A DNA stretch of 64,000 nucleotides, taken from assembly GCA_900318085.1 (NCBI GenBank), contig ONJF01000016.1, positions 32,356 through 96,355 of the forward strand. The letters are read 5' to 3'. The DNA comes from an uncultured Bacteroidales bacterium. Its GTDB lineage: Bacteria; Bacteroidota; Bacteroidia; Bacteroidales; F082. The notes under the pieces are model-generated. The model was given only the letters and a program-made list of their open reading frames with translations. It ran no database searches and had not been told where the DNA came from. A program made the translations under genes and the position numbers. Shown piece by piece: positions 1 to 8,670 of the stretch (position 1 is its first letter; every line of letters begins with the position of its first letter).

Positions 1-316
1 GGAAACGCTTCAGGAAGGGCTGCTCGGGAGCGAAATGCAAGACCTTCAAGGGCGCAGTGAAAAAGTCCGTCTTCTCCTTCAGATAGAGCCACAGCAAACG
101 ATGGCGCTCGAGCGACAAGCACTTGGGACACATGCGGTTATCAGTGGCTGTGCCATAGCCATAAGGCAGGAATTTGCGGAAATGGCCGCCACAAACGGGA
201 CATTCCACCTTGTTGCCCCAATAAAACGGTCGGATCAGCCAGCTGAAGAGATAGCTCATCCTGATGAGCCACTGGCGGGGAAAGATCTTGGTGAAGAGTG
301 ATATCAGCTTTTTCAT
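1..316 (-). CDS. SAM-dependent methyltransferase with N-terminal zinc ribbon (5' part only)
   Basis: The gene starts at ATG 316, overlapping the TGA of the upstream GT4 gene by 4 nt (ATGA), and runs off the left edge after about 105 codons. Residues 39-66 contain two CPxC pairs (C39/C42 and C63/C66), a zinc-ribbon-like element. They are followed by a SLERHR stretch and then VLHFAPEQ at about residues 92-99, which fits motif I of a class I methyltransferase family common in Bacteroidota glycan loci. Translational coupling to a glycosyltransferase suggests it methylates a surface glycan or its lipid-linked precursor. The catalytic domain is not in the window, so the substrate cannot be inferred. 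The + strand reading frame across this stretch is only a shadow. Confidence 0.72.
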   Translation of the reverse strand, partial: MKKLISLFTKIFPRQWLIRMSYLFSWLIRPFYWGNKVECPVCGGHFRKFLPYGYGTATDNRMCPKCLSLERHRLLWLYLKEKTDFFTAPLKVLHFAPEQPFLKRF

Positions 317-1434
317 TTCAATACATTCTTAATGGTGGTCGACATCCGCGACCAGGAATACTTCTGTTTTTCGACAGCGATGTTGGCGATAAACTCCGCT
401 TCCCTTTGGTTGGCGAAGAAATCGACGAGTGCGTCGGCGATGCTTTTCGGGTCGGGATTCACGGCATAGCCGACCTTCCCGTTGGGAACGATTTCGTCGA
501 GACCGCCCACATTGGTCACCAGCATAGGCTTCTCAAAATGATAGGCCACCTGCGTGACACCGCTTTGCGTGGCCGATTTGTAGGGCTGCACCACGATGTC
601 GGCGGCGTTGAAATAATCCTTCACTTGTCCATCAGGCACAAACCTATCGTCAACGATAATCCGGTCTTGCAAGCCAAGCGACTGGATCTTTTCCAAATAA
701 GGAGCCTTGTCGTCATAAAACTCGCCAGCCACGATCAGTTTCAGCGGATACGCTGCCAGGCGTTCATCGGCGAAGGCTTCGATCAGCCAGTCAAGGCCCT
801 TGTAGGCACGCACCAGGCCGAAAAACAGCAGGTAACGATAGCCCTCGTCGAGACCGAGATGCTGCAAGGCCGTCTCGCGCGGCTCCCTCGGCCCATAGTG
901 GTCGTAGATGGGATGCGGAGCCCAAGCCTTGGGTTTACCCCTCTTGTCAAGCCGACCGACCTCGCCTACCACCGATTGCGAAAGCGCCACAAAGCCATCC
1001 ATTGATTTCACAAAATAAGGTGTCAGCAACTTGTCCACAAGAGAGCCCTCATGAGGCATCATATTATGAATCAAGGCTATGCGTTGTGCGGTTTTGATCC
1101 TGCGAGCCATCATGCCATAGCAGGGCGCAAAAAACGACATCCAATAGGCGAACACCACCTTGTCGTAGTGCCCTTGGTTGATTTTTCTCCCCACCTTCAG
1201 CCAGTTGAAGGGATTCACAGAGTTGACGACCCTCTTGATATTCAAAGACTCGGGAGCCGGATCGGTGGAATATTGCGTCTTGCCAGGGAAGAGGAAATTG
1301 GGATACTGGAGCGTAAAAGTCCAGATCTCCACCTCATCGCCTTCCTCCTGAAACTGGCGGGCCAGACGCTCGTTGAACGCCGCGATGCCACCGCGATAGG
1401 GATAGGCTGTACCAACTATAAGAATCTTACTCAT
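313..1434 (-). CDS. Glycosyltransferase family 4 (GT-B fold)
   Basis: This 373-aa cytosolic or peripheral enzyme probably transfers a sugar from a nucleotide donor during surface polysaccharide assembly. The N-terminus (KILIVGTAYPYRGGIAAFNE) is the glycine-rich acceptor-side start typical of GT4 enzymes. The C-terminal donor domain contains VVQPYKSATQSGVTQVAYHF and then KPMLVTNVGG at about residues 285-315, which corresponds to the nucleotide-sugar-binding motif of the family. It begins at ATG 1434, and its stop overlaps the start of the downstream methyltransferase, so the two form an operon. A TAACTTTG promoter box lies about 60 nt upstream, divergent from the yfhO-type gene. The sugar specificity cannot be read from sequence. 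Confidence 0.88.
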   Translation of the reverse strand: MSKILIVGTAYPYRGGIAAFNERLARQFQEEGDEVEIWTFTLQYPNFLFPGKTQYSTDPAPESLNIKRVVNSVNPFNWLKVGRKINQGHYDKVVFAYWMSFFAPCYGMMARRIKTAQRIALIHNMMPHEGSLVDKLLTPYFVKSMDGFVALSQSVVGEVGRLDKRGKPKAWAPHPIYDHYGPREPRETALQHLGLDEGYRYLLFFGLVRAYKGLDWLIEAFADERLAAYPLKLIVAGEFYDDKAPYLEKIQSLGLQDRIIVDDRFVPDGQVKDYFNAADIVVQPYKSATQSGVTQVAYHFEKPMLVTNVGGLDEIVPNGKVGYAVNPDPKSIADALVDFFANQREAEFIANIAVEKQKYSWSRMSTTIKNVLK

Positions 1435-1493
1435 AAGTACTTACGCACATTCATCCGCATGAAGACGAAAGAGAAGACCGTCTCCAAAACGAG

Positions 1494-1572
1494 GCAAAGT
1501 TATTAAAAATAAGCAGACGAAGCGGGCAAAAAGCGAACTTTGTCGAAAGAAAACAAATTTGTTGTACTTTTG
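1494..1572. promoter_or_regulatory. Divergent Bacteroidota-type promoters
   Basis: On the minus strand a TAACTTTGC -7 box lies at 1502-1494, facing the GT4 gene, with a TTTG at 1530-1527 (spacing 24, rather long). On the plus strand a TACTTTTG box lies at 1565-1572, with TTTG at 1539-1542 (spacing 22), serving the YfhO-family gene that starts at 1599. The assignment is by motif only. Confidence 0.5.
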
Positions 1573-1598
1573 CAGTTTAAACCTAACCACTCACCGAC

Positions 1599-4103
1599 AT
1601 GAAAAGCGAGTTTTTCCAAAAACACGGCAAAACGATAGCCATCATCGGCTGCATCATAGCCTTTGCCGCCATCACCTTAATTTATTTCTCCCCCATCTTT
1701 GAAGGCAAACGCCTGCAACAGCACGACATCGGCATGTACAAAGGCATGTCGAAAGAGATTGCCGACTACCGGGAGGCCACGGGCGAGACCACCCTTTGGA
1801 CCAATTCGATGTTTGGCGGCATGCCTGCCTGGAATATCTCGGCGCGGCAGAACGCCAACCTCTTCAACGAGATTCACCCTGTACTCTCGTTGGGCTTGCC
1901 GAGTCCCATCGGCGCCGTGTTCATCGGCATGTTGGGCTTCTTCATCCTTATGTTGGTACTTGACTGCAGCGTGTGGTTGAGTTTTGTGGCTGCCCTAGCC
2001 TATGGTTTCTCATCCTATATGTTCATCATCATTGGAGCGGGGCACAACACCAAGGCCTTCGCCATCGCCTATATGGCTCCAGTGGTGGCTGGCGTGCTCT
2101 TGGCCTACAAAGGGAAATATCTGTGGGGCTCGGTACTGACCGCCATCGCCCTGGCTCTTGAAGTAAAGTCAAACCACCTGCAGATTACCTATTACCTGTT
2201 GCTGATGCTCATCATCCTCATCATCGCCGAGTTCATCAGCGACATCAAAGACAAGAAACTGGGCCACTTCTTCAAAGCCTCGGCCTGTCTTTTGGTGGCT
2301 GCGGTGATTGCCGTCATGACGAACTTCACCATCCTTTATGCCAACTACGACTACGGCAAGGAGACCACGCGTGGCAAACCCGTTTTGGCCAGCGACAGCG
2401 ACAACCAGACCAAGGGTCTCGACCGCGACTATATCACCCAGTGGAGCTACGGCAAAGGCGAGACTTGGAGCCTGATGATCCCCAACGCCAAAGGCGGCGC
2501 CACGGCTTACATCGGCAACCAGAACCCGGCCTTGGAAAAGGCGGACAGCCGCTACCGTTCCAACATCGCACAAAGCAACGCCTATTGGGGCGACCAGCCC
2601 GGCACCAGCGGTCCCGTTTATGTGGGCGCCATCGTCGTATTCCTCTTCGTCCTGGGTGCCCTGACCGTGAAAGGCAAGCTGAAATGGGCCTTGCTCATCG
2701 CCACCTTGCTCTCCATCCTACTCAGCTGGGGCAAGAACTTCATGGGCTTCACCGACTTCTTCATCAACCATGTCCCCGGCTATAACAAGTTCCGCGCGGT
2801 GTCGATGACCTTGGTCATCGCCGAGGTGTGCATGCCGTTATTAGGTTTCTTAGGCTTGGCCGAGATTGTCAAAGACCCGGAAAGCTTCAAGAAAAACCTT
2901 CCCAAGTTCTTCATCGCCTTGGGCATCACTGCAGGTCTATGCCTCCTCTTCTATCTCATGCCCAAGACCTTCTTCAACTTCTTCAGCCAGGACGAGGCGT
3001 CGCAGTTCGCCCAACTGAAGTCGGGCAAAGACGGTGCCTTATACTCCGCCTTTGCCACCCAACTCGAGAACGTGCGCGTGGCCATCTTCCGCAAGGACGC
3101 CTTGCGCAGCCTGCTCTTCATCCTCCTTGCCGCTGTGCCGATCTTCCTCTATGGCAAAGGCAAGCTGAAAGCCGTGCCCGCCATGGCTATCTTGGCTGTG
3201 TTGGTCTTTATCGACATGTTCCCCATCGACAAGCGCTACCTCAACAACGACAACTTCGTTGACAAGTCGAAGGCCGAGAAGCCTTTTGTAGCCACGCCTG
3301 CCGACAAATTTGTCTTGGAAGACAAGAGCCTCGACTTCAGAGTCGTCGACCTGACGAAGAACGTCTTCAACGATGCCAGCTCGTCGTATTTCCACAAGTC
3401 GATTGGTGGCTATTCGGGTGCCAAGTTGCGCCGTTACCAAGATGTCATCACTGGCTATTTGGGCAAAGAGGTGCAGCAGTTCAGCAACATCTTCAAGAGC
3501 CTCAATACCGACGGTGACTTGGCCACAAGCATGGAAGGCCAAAAATGGGTCAACATGCTGAACACCAAATATATCATCTACAACGGCAACGAGCAGCCTC
3601 TTGTCAACCCCTGCGCCTACGGCAATGCCTGGATGGTCGACAATGTCAACCTAGTTGACAACCCCAATGCCGAGTTTGACGCCGTGGCTACCACCGATAC
3701 GCGCCACACCGCCATCATCCACAAGGAATTTGAGGACATGGTGAAGGGTTATCATCCCACCGACAGCCTCGGCAGCATCACCTTGACAGACTACAAGCCC
3801 AACCAGCTGACCTATAACTTCAACGCTTCGGAAGACAAGCTTGTCGTCTTCTCCGAGATATGGACCAGCAAAGGCTGGACCATGCGCATCGATGGCGAAG
3901 AGAAGCCCATCCTGCGTGCCAACTACCTGTTACGTGCCGCGATGGTACCGGCCGGGCAGCACGAAATCGTGATGCGCTACGAACCTCGTATCTGGAAAGT
4001 GGGCGGCGTGATCTCGCTGGTGAGTTCGCTGGTCATTTTGTTCAGTCTCGTAGGAGCCATCATTTTCACCTTGCGAAAGGAAAAGGCCCCCGTCAAAGAA
4101 TGA
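1599..4103 (+). CDS. YfhO family multi-membrane-span protein
   Basis: This 834-aa integral membrane protein has about a dozen hydrophobic segments, starting with one at residues 14-34. A long hydrophilic region at roughly residues 545-790 is followed by a final membrane helix at about 800-825. The early extracytoplasmic loop (DIGMYKGMSKE, then NSMFGGMPAW) and the overall plan match the Bacteroidota YfhO family. Firmicute YfhO homologues are GT-C-type enzymes that decorate teichoic acids using polyprenyl-linked sugars. In this locus a role in attaching a sugar to a surface glycan outside the inner membrane is a reasonable inference, but many Bacteroidota copies have no known function. The GT2 gene follows after 3 nt, so the two are co-transcribed. 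Confidence 0.82.
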   Translation: MKSEFFQKHGKTIAIIGCIIAFAAITLIYFSPIFEGKRLQQHDIGMYKGMSKEIADYREATGETTLWTNSMFGGMPAWNISARQNANLFNEIHPVLSLGLPSPIGAVFIGMLGFFILMLVLDCSVWLSFVAALAYGFSSYMFIIIGAGHNTKAFAIAYMAPVVAGVLLAYKGKYLWGSVLTAIALALEVKSNHLQITYYLLLMLIILIIAEFISDIKDKKLGHFFKASACLLVAAVIAVMTNFTILYANYDYGKETTRGKPVLASDSDNQTKGLDRDYITQWSYGKGETWSLMIPNAKGGATAYIGNQNPALEKADSRYRSNIAQSNAYWGDQPGTSGPVYVGAIVVFLFVLGALTVKGKLKWALLIATLLSILLSWGKNFMGFTDFFINHVPGYNKFRAVSMTLVIAEVCMPLLGFLGLAEIVKDPESFKKNLPKFFIALGITAGLCLLFYLMPKTFFNFFSQDEASQFAQLKSGKDGALYSAFATQLENVRVAIFRKDALRSLLFILLAAVPIFLYGKGKLKAVPAMAILAVLVFIDMFPIDKRYLNNDNFVDKSKAEKPFVATPADKFVLEDKSLDFRVVDLTKNVFNDASSSYFHKSIGGYSGAKLRRYQDVITGYLGKEVQQFSNIFKSLNTDGDLATSMEGQKWVNMLNTKYIIYNGNEQPLVNPCAYGNAWMVDNVNLVDNPNAEFDAVATTDTRHTAIIHKEFEDMVKGYHPTDSLGSITLTDYKPNQLTYNFNASEDKLVVFSEIWTSKGWTMRIDGEEKPILRANYLLRAAMVPAGQHEIVMRYEPRIWKVGGVISLVSSLVILFSLVGAIIFTLRKEKAPVKE

Positions 4104-4106
4104 GCC

Positions 4107-5018
4107 ATGCTCTCCCTCATTATATGCACATATAACCGCGACAAATACCTCTACGGTGCGTTGCAACGCATCGCGGAGAACGGCTATCCCGTCGACGCAT
4201 ACGAAATTGTTTTGGTCAACAACATGTCGACTGACAACACCGAGAGCGAATGCCAGCGTTTCCAAAACGACTATCCAGGCATTGATTTCCGCTATTTCTT
4301 AGAGACTCAGCAGGGGCTATCTTTTGCCCGCAACCGGGGCATCCAAGAAAGCCGTGGCGACACTTTGGTTTTCTTGGACGACGATTCCTACATACAACCC
4401 AACTATCTCATCAACCTTCAACATCAGTTGGAATCTTGTCCCGATGCCGACGCTTTTGGAGGGAAAATCGATCCCGTCTTTGAATCTGGAGAAGCCCCGA
4501 AGTGGCTCTCCAAATGGAACTACTCATGGGTATCGGCCATCGACCTGGGCGACAAGGTCTGCCAATTCAAGGGGAAGGCTTTCCCTATCGGGGCCAACAT
4601 GGGCATCAAGAAAGCCATGCTTTCGAAAATCGGAGTGTTCAACACAGAGTTGGGACGCAGCAAAAAGAACCTGATGGGCGGTGAAGAGAAAGACCTCTTT
4701 GAGCGCATTAGGCAGCAAGGAGGGAACATCTATTACTTCCCCGATGTGGCAGTGCAGCATGTGATTCCGCCCTCAAGGACCACCATAGACTATGTGAAAC
4801 GATTGGGAGAAGGTGTGGGCATGAGTGAAAGAATCAGGACGCTTAGTGTCTCAAAGTGGAAATACCTGAAGCGGTTGCTCTCCGAACTCGTCAAATGGGG
4901 CGGGACTATTGTGCTATGGGTCATTTCAGTCTTCCAAGGGAAGCCCGCAAAAGGCCGCTCCCTGGTTTTGTTCAGGCGCCATGTCACCAAAGGGTTGCTG
5001 AGACCCATCAAGGAATAA
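4107..5018 (+). CDS. Glycosyltransferase family 2
   Basis: This 303-aa GT-A-fold enzyme starts with LSLIICTYNRDKYL, the usual nucleotide-binding start of GT2 enzymes. It has the metal-binding acidic cluster FLDDDSYI at about residue 91 and a later GGEEKDLFERI element that resembles the catalytic-base ED region. The C-terminal third carries one hydrophobic segment (TIVLWVISVFQG) that may tether it to the membrane. It begins 3 nt after the YfhO-family gene and ends convergently with the glycerophosphotransferase gene; the two coding regions overlap tail to tail by 11 nt (5008-5018). It probably extends a surface polysaccharide; donor and acceptor are unknown. Confidence 0.88.
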   Translation: MLSLIICTYNRDKYLYGALQRIAENGYPVDAYEIVLVNNMSTDNTESECQRFQNDYPGIDFRYFLETQQGLSFARNRGIQESRGDTLVFLDDDSYIQPNYLINLQHQLESCPDADAFGGKIDPVFESGEAPKWLSKWNYSWVSAIDLGDKVCQFKGKAFPIGANMGIKKAMLSKIGVFNTELGRSKKNLMGGEEKDLFERIRQQGGNIYYFPDVAVQHVIPPSRTTIDYVKRLGEGVGMSERIRTLSVSKWKYLKRLLSELVKWGGTIVLWVISVFQGKPAKGRSLVLFRRHVTKGLLRPIKE

Positions 5019-6204
5019 GAGCCTTAAAATAACCTGCCACTTTCTCCAAAGACCGATTCACATTGCCTGCCCAACTCTTGCGGACAAGAGCTTCTTTCTG
5101 CTTCTCATCCAATTCAAATCGAGGTTCCTTAAGTGCATCCAAGAGACCTTCAAAATCAAACACCCTTTTTCCGACAACCATTTCATCAAACGGCCAGATA
5201 AAACTTCTTTCTCCGGTAAACTTATGGTAATCGAACAAATACAAAATCACCCCTTTCTTATCCATCAACAGATAATCATTGATTACTGACGAATAATCGG
5301 TAATAAGCACATCGGTATAAGGCAAAATCGGATAAAGATCGGTCTTGGCCGAAAGTATTCTTACATGAGTAAGACGCAAATCATCAACTTCTTTGATTAC
5401 AGTATTGGCATGCGGCTTAAAAATCATAAGCGACTGACTCTCTTGCATAGCCATGTCAACGGCTTTCAAGTCAAAGTCTTTCCCCATAAAATCATAATTT
5501 GAGTCACGCCATGTAGGAAGATAGAAAAACACATGTTGATACCTACCAGACTTCAGTTCAGCAATCAGTTGTTGTGTCGTCTCTGGTTCATACTGTCTCA
5601 CAAAGGCCATTCGTCTTTCTTCGGGCCAAGTCAAGATATCGTTGCGAGGATTTCCAAGTTCAAGACAGCGGCTGATATCAATGCGAAAAGCCCGTGAAAA
5701 CATCTCCGAATACATCGGCGAAGCAGAGAGCATATAATCAGGCCTTTTGAACGATTCGGGGTGGAAAAAACGTTCCTTTAGGGTTTTCTTCACATATCGG
5801 TCGGCCAGCGGTCCCGAGTCTATGTCATACTCAATCTTTTTCATAGGCAAACCGTGCCATAGATTGACGAGTGTGGCATTCCCTGACAAACAAAACATGA
5901 TGTCAGACGAATATGCATTGAAGAACCAAAATTTCGATGTCAAAGCGAGCCAAGCGCCTTTCGGACTAAGAATCCAAAATGCCTTCATGCCCTTGCTCCT
6001 CACCTCTTCCACGGTCGTTTTGTTGGTGCTCAGCCAAGCAGCATCAACCTCGGGCAACTGAGTCGACACATGAATGAAAAAATACTTGGCGTTGCCGTCG
6101 AACCCTCCACGGAAACTACCAAAAGCCCATTTTTTCTTGTTCCTGGGGAACAGGAACGAGAAAGGGTAAATACAATAGCAAACCAAATAGGCCAGAAATC
6201 TCAT
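5008..6204 (-). CDS. CDP-glycerol glycerophosphotransferase family protein
   Basis: I place the start at ATG 6204 (398 aa), 4 nt after the stop of the upstream gene; a longer reading would need a TTG start at 6225. The protein resembles the TagF/TagB catalytic fold, which transfers glycerol phosphate or a related polyol phosphate from a CDP donor to a glycan. Visible signatures are LVNLWHGLPMKKIEYD (His near residue 117), FFYLPTWRDS, and DVLITDYSSVINDYL at about residues 300-315, which correspond to the conserved His and Asp/Ser donor-binding regions. The N-terminus has a short hydrophobic stretch and basic residues suited to membrane association. Neighbouring cytidylyltransferase genes would supply the CDP-polyol donor. 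The locus is AT-rich relative to its surroundings. Confidence 0.86.
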   Translation of the reverse strand: MRFLAYLVCYCIYPFSFLFPRNKKKWAFGSFRGGFDGNAKYFFIHVSTQLPEVDAAWLSTNKTTVEEVRSKGMKAFWILSPKGAWLALTSKFWFFNAYSSDIMFCLSGNATLVNLWHGLPMKKIEYDIDSGPLADRYVKKTLKERFFHPESFKRPDYMLSASPMYSEMFSRAFRIDISRCLELGNPRNDILTWPEERRMAFVRQYEPETTQQLIAELKSGRYQHVFFYLPTWRDSNYDFMGKDFDLKAVDMAMQESQSLMIFKPHANTVIKEVDDLRLTHVRILSAKTDLYPILPYTDVLITDYSSVINDYLLMDKKGVILYLFDYHKFTGERSFIWPFDEMVVGKRVFDFEGLLDALKEPRFELDEKQKEALVRKSWAGNVNRSLEKVAGYFKALIP

Positions 6205-6208
6205 CGGA

Positions 6209-7264
6209 TCATCGTTTATCAACAAACATGCTTAGGAACAATTCAGCACACCACAGCTGCCATTTTTGGTTTCCCGTCAGTTGGCTCATTGGAATATCGT
6301 GGCGAAACTCTTTTCTTCTAGGCCCTTCCCAATTCTTGAAAATAATATCCACGGGGCGCGGCATAGGTATCTTTGCAGGCACCTTTCGTTCCGGATATTT
6401 CATTCGATACAAATCCCTAACGAGATATTTCGATTCACCATTTCTAATACGCTGCAAATCTTTTGGCTCAGCCATAACCAGGTTTTCGTATGGATCAAAA
6501 TAAGGCAATCCTGCCGCATTAAAAGCATTGTAATAGGAACTATAGCTTTCGTTTGTGCACAAATCATCCATAAAACCGAGAAAGTCAATTCCGTCCTTAC
6601 CGATTCTATATTTTTCGAACGGCTCGTAAACATCAACAGGATGGGCTAGCACCAATTCCGGGTCCAAGGAGATATACCGTTGGACAAATTCATCAAATTT
6701 CCAATCTTTGCCCAACAGCTTGTCCATCCCACCAAAAACATAATCCGCTCCATCTCCAATAATCATCATTTCAACGCCATCGGCTTGCGCCTGTTTTGCC
6801 GCTTTATAGATCTGCGGTTCGATGGAATGCACCGGACCGCATTTTGCTTTCATGACAATAGGAGTAAAAGCTTTGTAGTCGTCAAAAGTAATATCGACTA
6901 GCACTTGATGAAGGCCATATTTCTCAGCGTATTCTTTTGACCTCGCTATGTCTGCATCGAAAATCTCTGTCTCCTTAGAAACAAATGTATATGCTATGCT
7001 ACCAGGTTTCATGTAGGAAGCCAACACAGCGCTATCCATCCCTCCCGATAGGAGGATACCCATCTTTTTACACTCCCCATTCAGTCTATCAAAATCGCGC
7101 TGAATCTTTTCGTCAATCTCTTTGGCCGTTTTCACTGCGACCTTCTTTTCATCAGGAATAGTCGGAAAATTTTTATGGCGCATTCCTTCGACATAGTCAA
7201 CACCATCTTTGTAGGTGTATCTATATGCCATATAAGAGCTTAAACAAAAGTCAATGTCTATCAT
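6209..7264 (-). CDS. Asparagine-synthase-like amidoligase domain protein (no glutaminase domain)
   Basis: From ATG 7264 this gives 351 aa (a TTG at 7270 is possible). The PP-loop ATP pyrophosphatase signature LLSGGMDSAV lies at residues 71-80, and an IGDGADYVFGG segment matches the second conserved block of the AsnB synthetase domain. Family members adenylate a carboxylate and transfer ammonia or an amine to it. The N-terminal Cys-dependent glutamine amidotransferase domain of true AsnB is absent, and the protein starts directly with the SSYMAYRYTY segment that precedes the synthetase domain. It sits between cytidylyltransferase and glycerophosphotransferase genes, so it more likely amidates or ligates a component of a surface polymer than makes free asparagine. 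The substrate is unknown. Confidence 0.8.
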   Translation of the reverse strand: MIDIDFCLSSYMAYRYTYKDGVDYVEGMRHKNFPTIPDEKKVAVKTAKEIDEKIQRDFDRLNGECKKMGILLSGGMDSAVLASYMKPGSIAYTFVSKETEIFDADIARSKEYAEKYGLHQVLVDITFDDYKAFTPIVMKAKCGPVHSIEPQIYKAAKQAQADGVEMMIIGDGADYVFGGMDKLLGKDWKFDEFVQRYISLDPELVLAHPVDVYEPFEKYRIGKDGIDFLGFMDDLCTNESYSSYYNAFNAAGLPYFDPYENLVMAEPKDLQRIRNGESKYLVRDLYRMKYPERKVPAKIPMPRPVDIIFKNWEGPRRKEFRHDIPMSQLTGNQKWQLWCAELFLSMFVDKR

Positions 7265-7277
7265 AAGCAACCGATTA

Positions 7278-7760
7278 TTATTTCAAATCCCTCAAGTCAT
7301 GTTTGCGGACAGCATCCAAAGCCTCATTGATTTTGGTTGAGGAGATGCCTTTCGTATATGGGAAATAAACAATCTTGATACCCTCCTTGGCAAATTCCTC
7401 CTCATATTTCAACCATTTCTCCGTGCCATACCAGTCGTCGCCAACAAACAAGAACTTCGCTCCAAGTTTTTTACAAGCAGTAAGTTTGTCCATATCATAT
7501 TGGGGCACTGCCGCATCCACATATTTGCACGACCTAACTATCTCTATCCTATCCTCAAAAGGGATCATCGCCTGCTTGCCTTTATAGGCAACCAACTCAT
7601 CGACTGTTACGCCGACTACTAAATAATCGCACATCCCTTTGGCATTCTTTAATAAATTCAAATGACCTATGTGGAAAAGGTCATAAACCCCTGTCGTATA
7701 TCCTATGACCAATTGTTTTTGATTTTGCTGATCTCTAGATTGTTTTGAAATATCTTCCAT
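7278..7760 (-). CDS. TagD-like polyol-phosphate cytidylyltransferase
   Basis: This 160-aa protein is a stand-alone nucleotidyltransferase of the glycerol-3-phosphate cytidylyltransferase type, which joins CTP and a polyol phosphate to give a CDP-polyol and pyrophosphate. It shows GVYDLFHIGHLNLL with the HxGH signature at residues 30-33, FEDRIEIVRSCKYVD in the middle, and the C-terminal ISSTK signature at about residues 139-143. Family TagD is about 130 aa; the extra length is a hydrophilic N-terminal tail of about 17 residues. Its sequence closely resembles the C-terminal half of the SDR fusion at 8671, so the window encodes two related cytidylyltransferases. Glycerol 3-phosphate is the default substrate guess, but another polyol or an alcohol phosphate is possible. 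Confidence 0.87.
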   Translation of the reverse strand: MEDISKQSRDQQNQKQLVIGYTTGVYDLFHIGHLNLLKNAKGMCDYLVVGVTVDELVAYKGKQAMIPFEDRIEIVRSCKYVDAAVPQYDMDKLTACKKLGAKFLFVGDDWYGTEKWLKYEEEFAKEGIKIVYFPYTKGISSTKINEALDAVRKHDLRDLK

Positions 7761-7768
7761 AATATCGC

Positions 7769-8575
7769 TTATTTTGATATGAGTTTTACATTGTGGATGT
7801 TTTTCATAATTTCCTCTTCTTCAGGAACTTGTCTCCAATTTCCATAGATATTTGTCAAGAAGGCATCTCCATCGTGCGGAACTGGCAACTTCGCCATCTC
7901 AAAGTCAACTTCAGCAACAGGGAACACCTCTGATTCCCACATATAATGTTTGGCGAAACTCTGTCCGAGCCCATAATGCATTTCTCCTTTTTTCCTAAAT
8001 ACATTCAACGGCCATGTCAACGGAATCAAGCACTGGTAAACAAGCCATTGGAACTTTGTCACAGCTTCTCTAAGTTTGTCGTTTTTTATGAGATATGTGT
8101 AGTGAAGCAAAGCCACCCTTAATTTGGCACAGACAAAAGATCGAATGAAACTGTTATTGTCAATACAAAAGATATCTACCCCTACTCCCTTGTATTTGTA
8201 AAGTTTTCCACGCTCTGGCAAAGATCCCAACAAGTCGCCTTCTTTCTCACGGAATTTCGGGAATCCATTGACATAATTGAAATCAGAAAAACGATCGTGA
8301 AGTACATATTGTTCGGAATCCAATTTGTGTAAAATACCGATCAACTTTAGATAATCTTTCTTTGGAAGGGCTATATCCATGTCGTCGTCCCATGGAATAA
8401 AACCATGATGCCTAATGGCTCCTAATGCGCTGCCTCCTGTAAGAAAATAAGTCAAATGGTTTTCCTTACATATTCTATCCAAACACAAGACTTCTTGCAA
8501 CATTTTCATTTGCAAGTCCCTTAAAGCAGAGCCTTCTGGAGCGTATTTCCGTTTCAATCCTTCTGTGTCAACCAT
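7769..8575 (-). CDS. LicD family phosphotransferase
   Basis: ATG 8575 gives 268 aa, 8 nt upstream of the cytidylyltransferase gene; a TTG at 8596 would overlap the promoter box and is less likely. Residues 47-70 contain GGSALGAIRHHG followed by PWDDDMDIAL, the LicD signature with the metal-binding aspartates (D63-D65, D67). LicD enzymes move phosphocholine, and animal relatives (fukutin/FKRP) move ribitol phosphate, from CDP donors to glycans. Next to a CDP-polyol cytidylyltransferase, a polyol-phosphate transferase role is the natural inference. It is the first gene of a four-gene minus-strand operon (7769, 7278, 6209, 5008). Confidence 0.88.
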   Translation of the reverse strand: MVDTEGLKRKYAPEGSALRDLQMKMLQEVLCLDRICKENHLTYFLTGGSALGAIRHHGFIPWDDDMDIALPKKDYLKLIGILHKLDSEQYVLHDRFSDFNYVNGFPKFREKEGDLLGSLPERGKLYKYKGVGVDIFCIDNNSFIRSFVCAKLRVALLHYTYLIKNDKLREAVTKFQWLVYQCLIPLTWPLNVFRKKGEMHYGLGQSFAKHYMWESEVFPVAEVDFEMAKLPVPHDGDAFLTNIYGNWRQVPEEEEIMKNIHNVKLISK

Positions 8576-8592
8576 ACCTATTCTTTTCAAGT

Positions 8593-8641
8593 GCAAAAAT
8601 AGTCAAATTTAGCATCCCAACACGTTTTTTCCCTATTTTTG
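8593..8641. promoter_or_regulatory. Back-to-back promoters between licD-like operon and SDR fusion
   Basis: A minus-strand TATTTTTGC box at 8601-8593 faces the LicD operon and a plus-strand TATTTTTG box at 8634-8641 faces the fusion gene, whose ATG is at 8671. Both match the Bacteroidota -7 consensus; the upstream -33 elements are weak (TTTAG at 8608-8612 for the plus strand). The two transcription units are thus driven from one short intergenic region. Confidence 0.5.
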
Positions 8642-8670
8642 CGCTCCAATTCAAAACGATTTCCAAAATC

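Noticed and set aside
35-1005. Plus-strand open frames over the left-edge methyltransferase and GT4 genes
   Set aside because: They are antisense to genes with clear family motifs and have no recognisable domains or start context.
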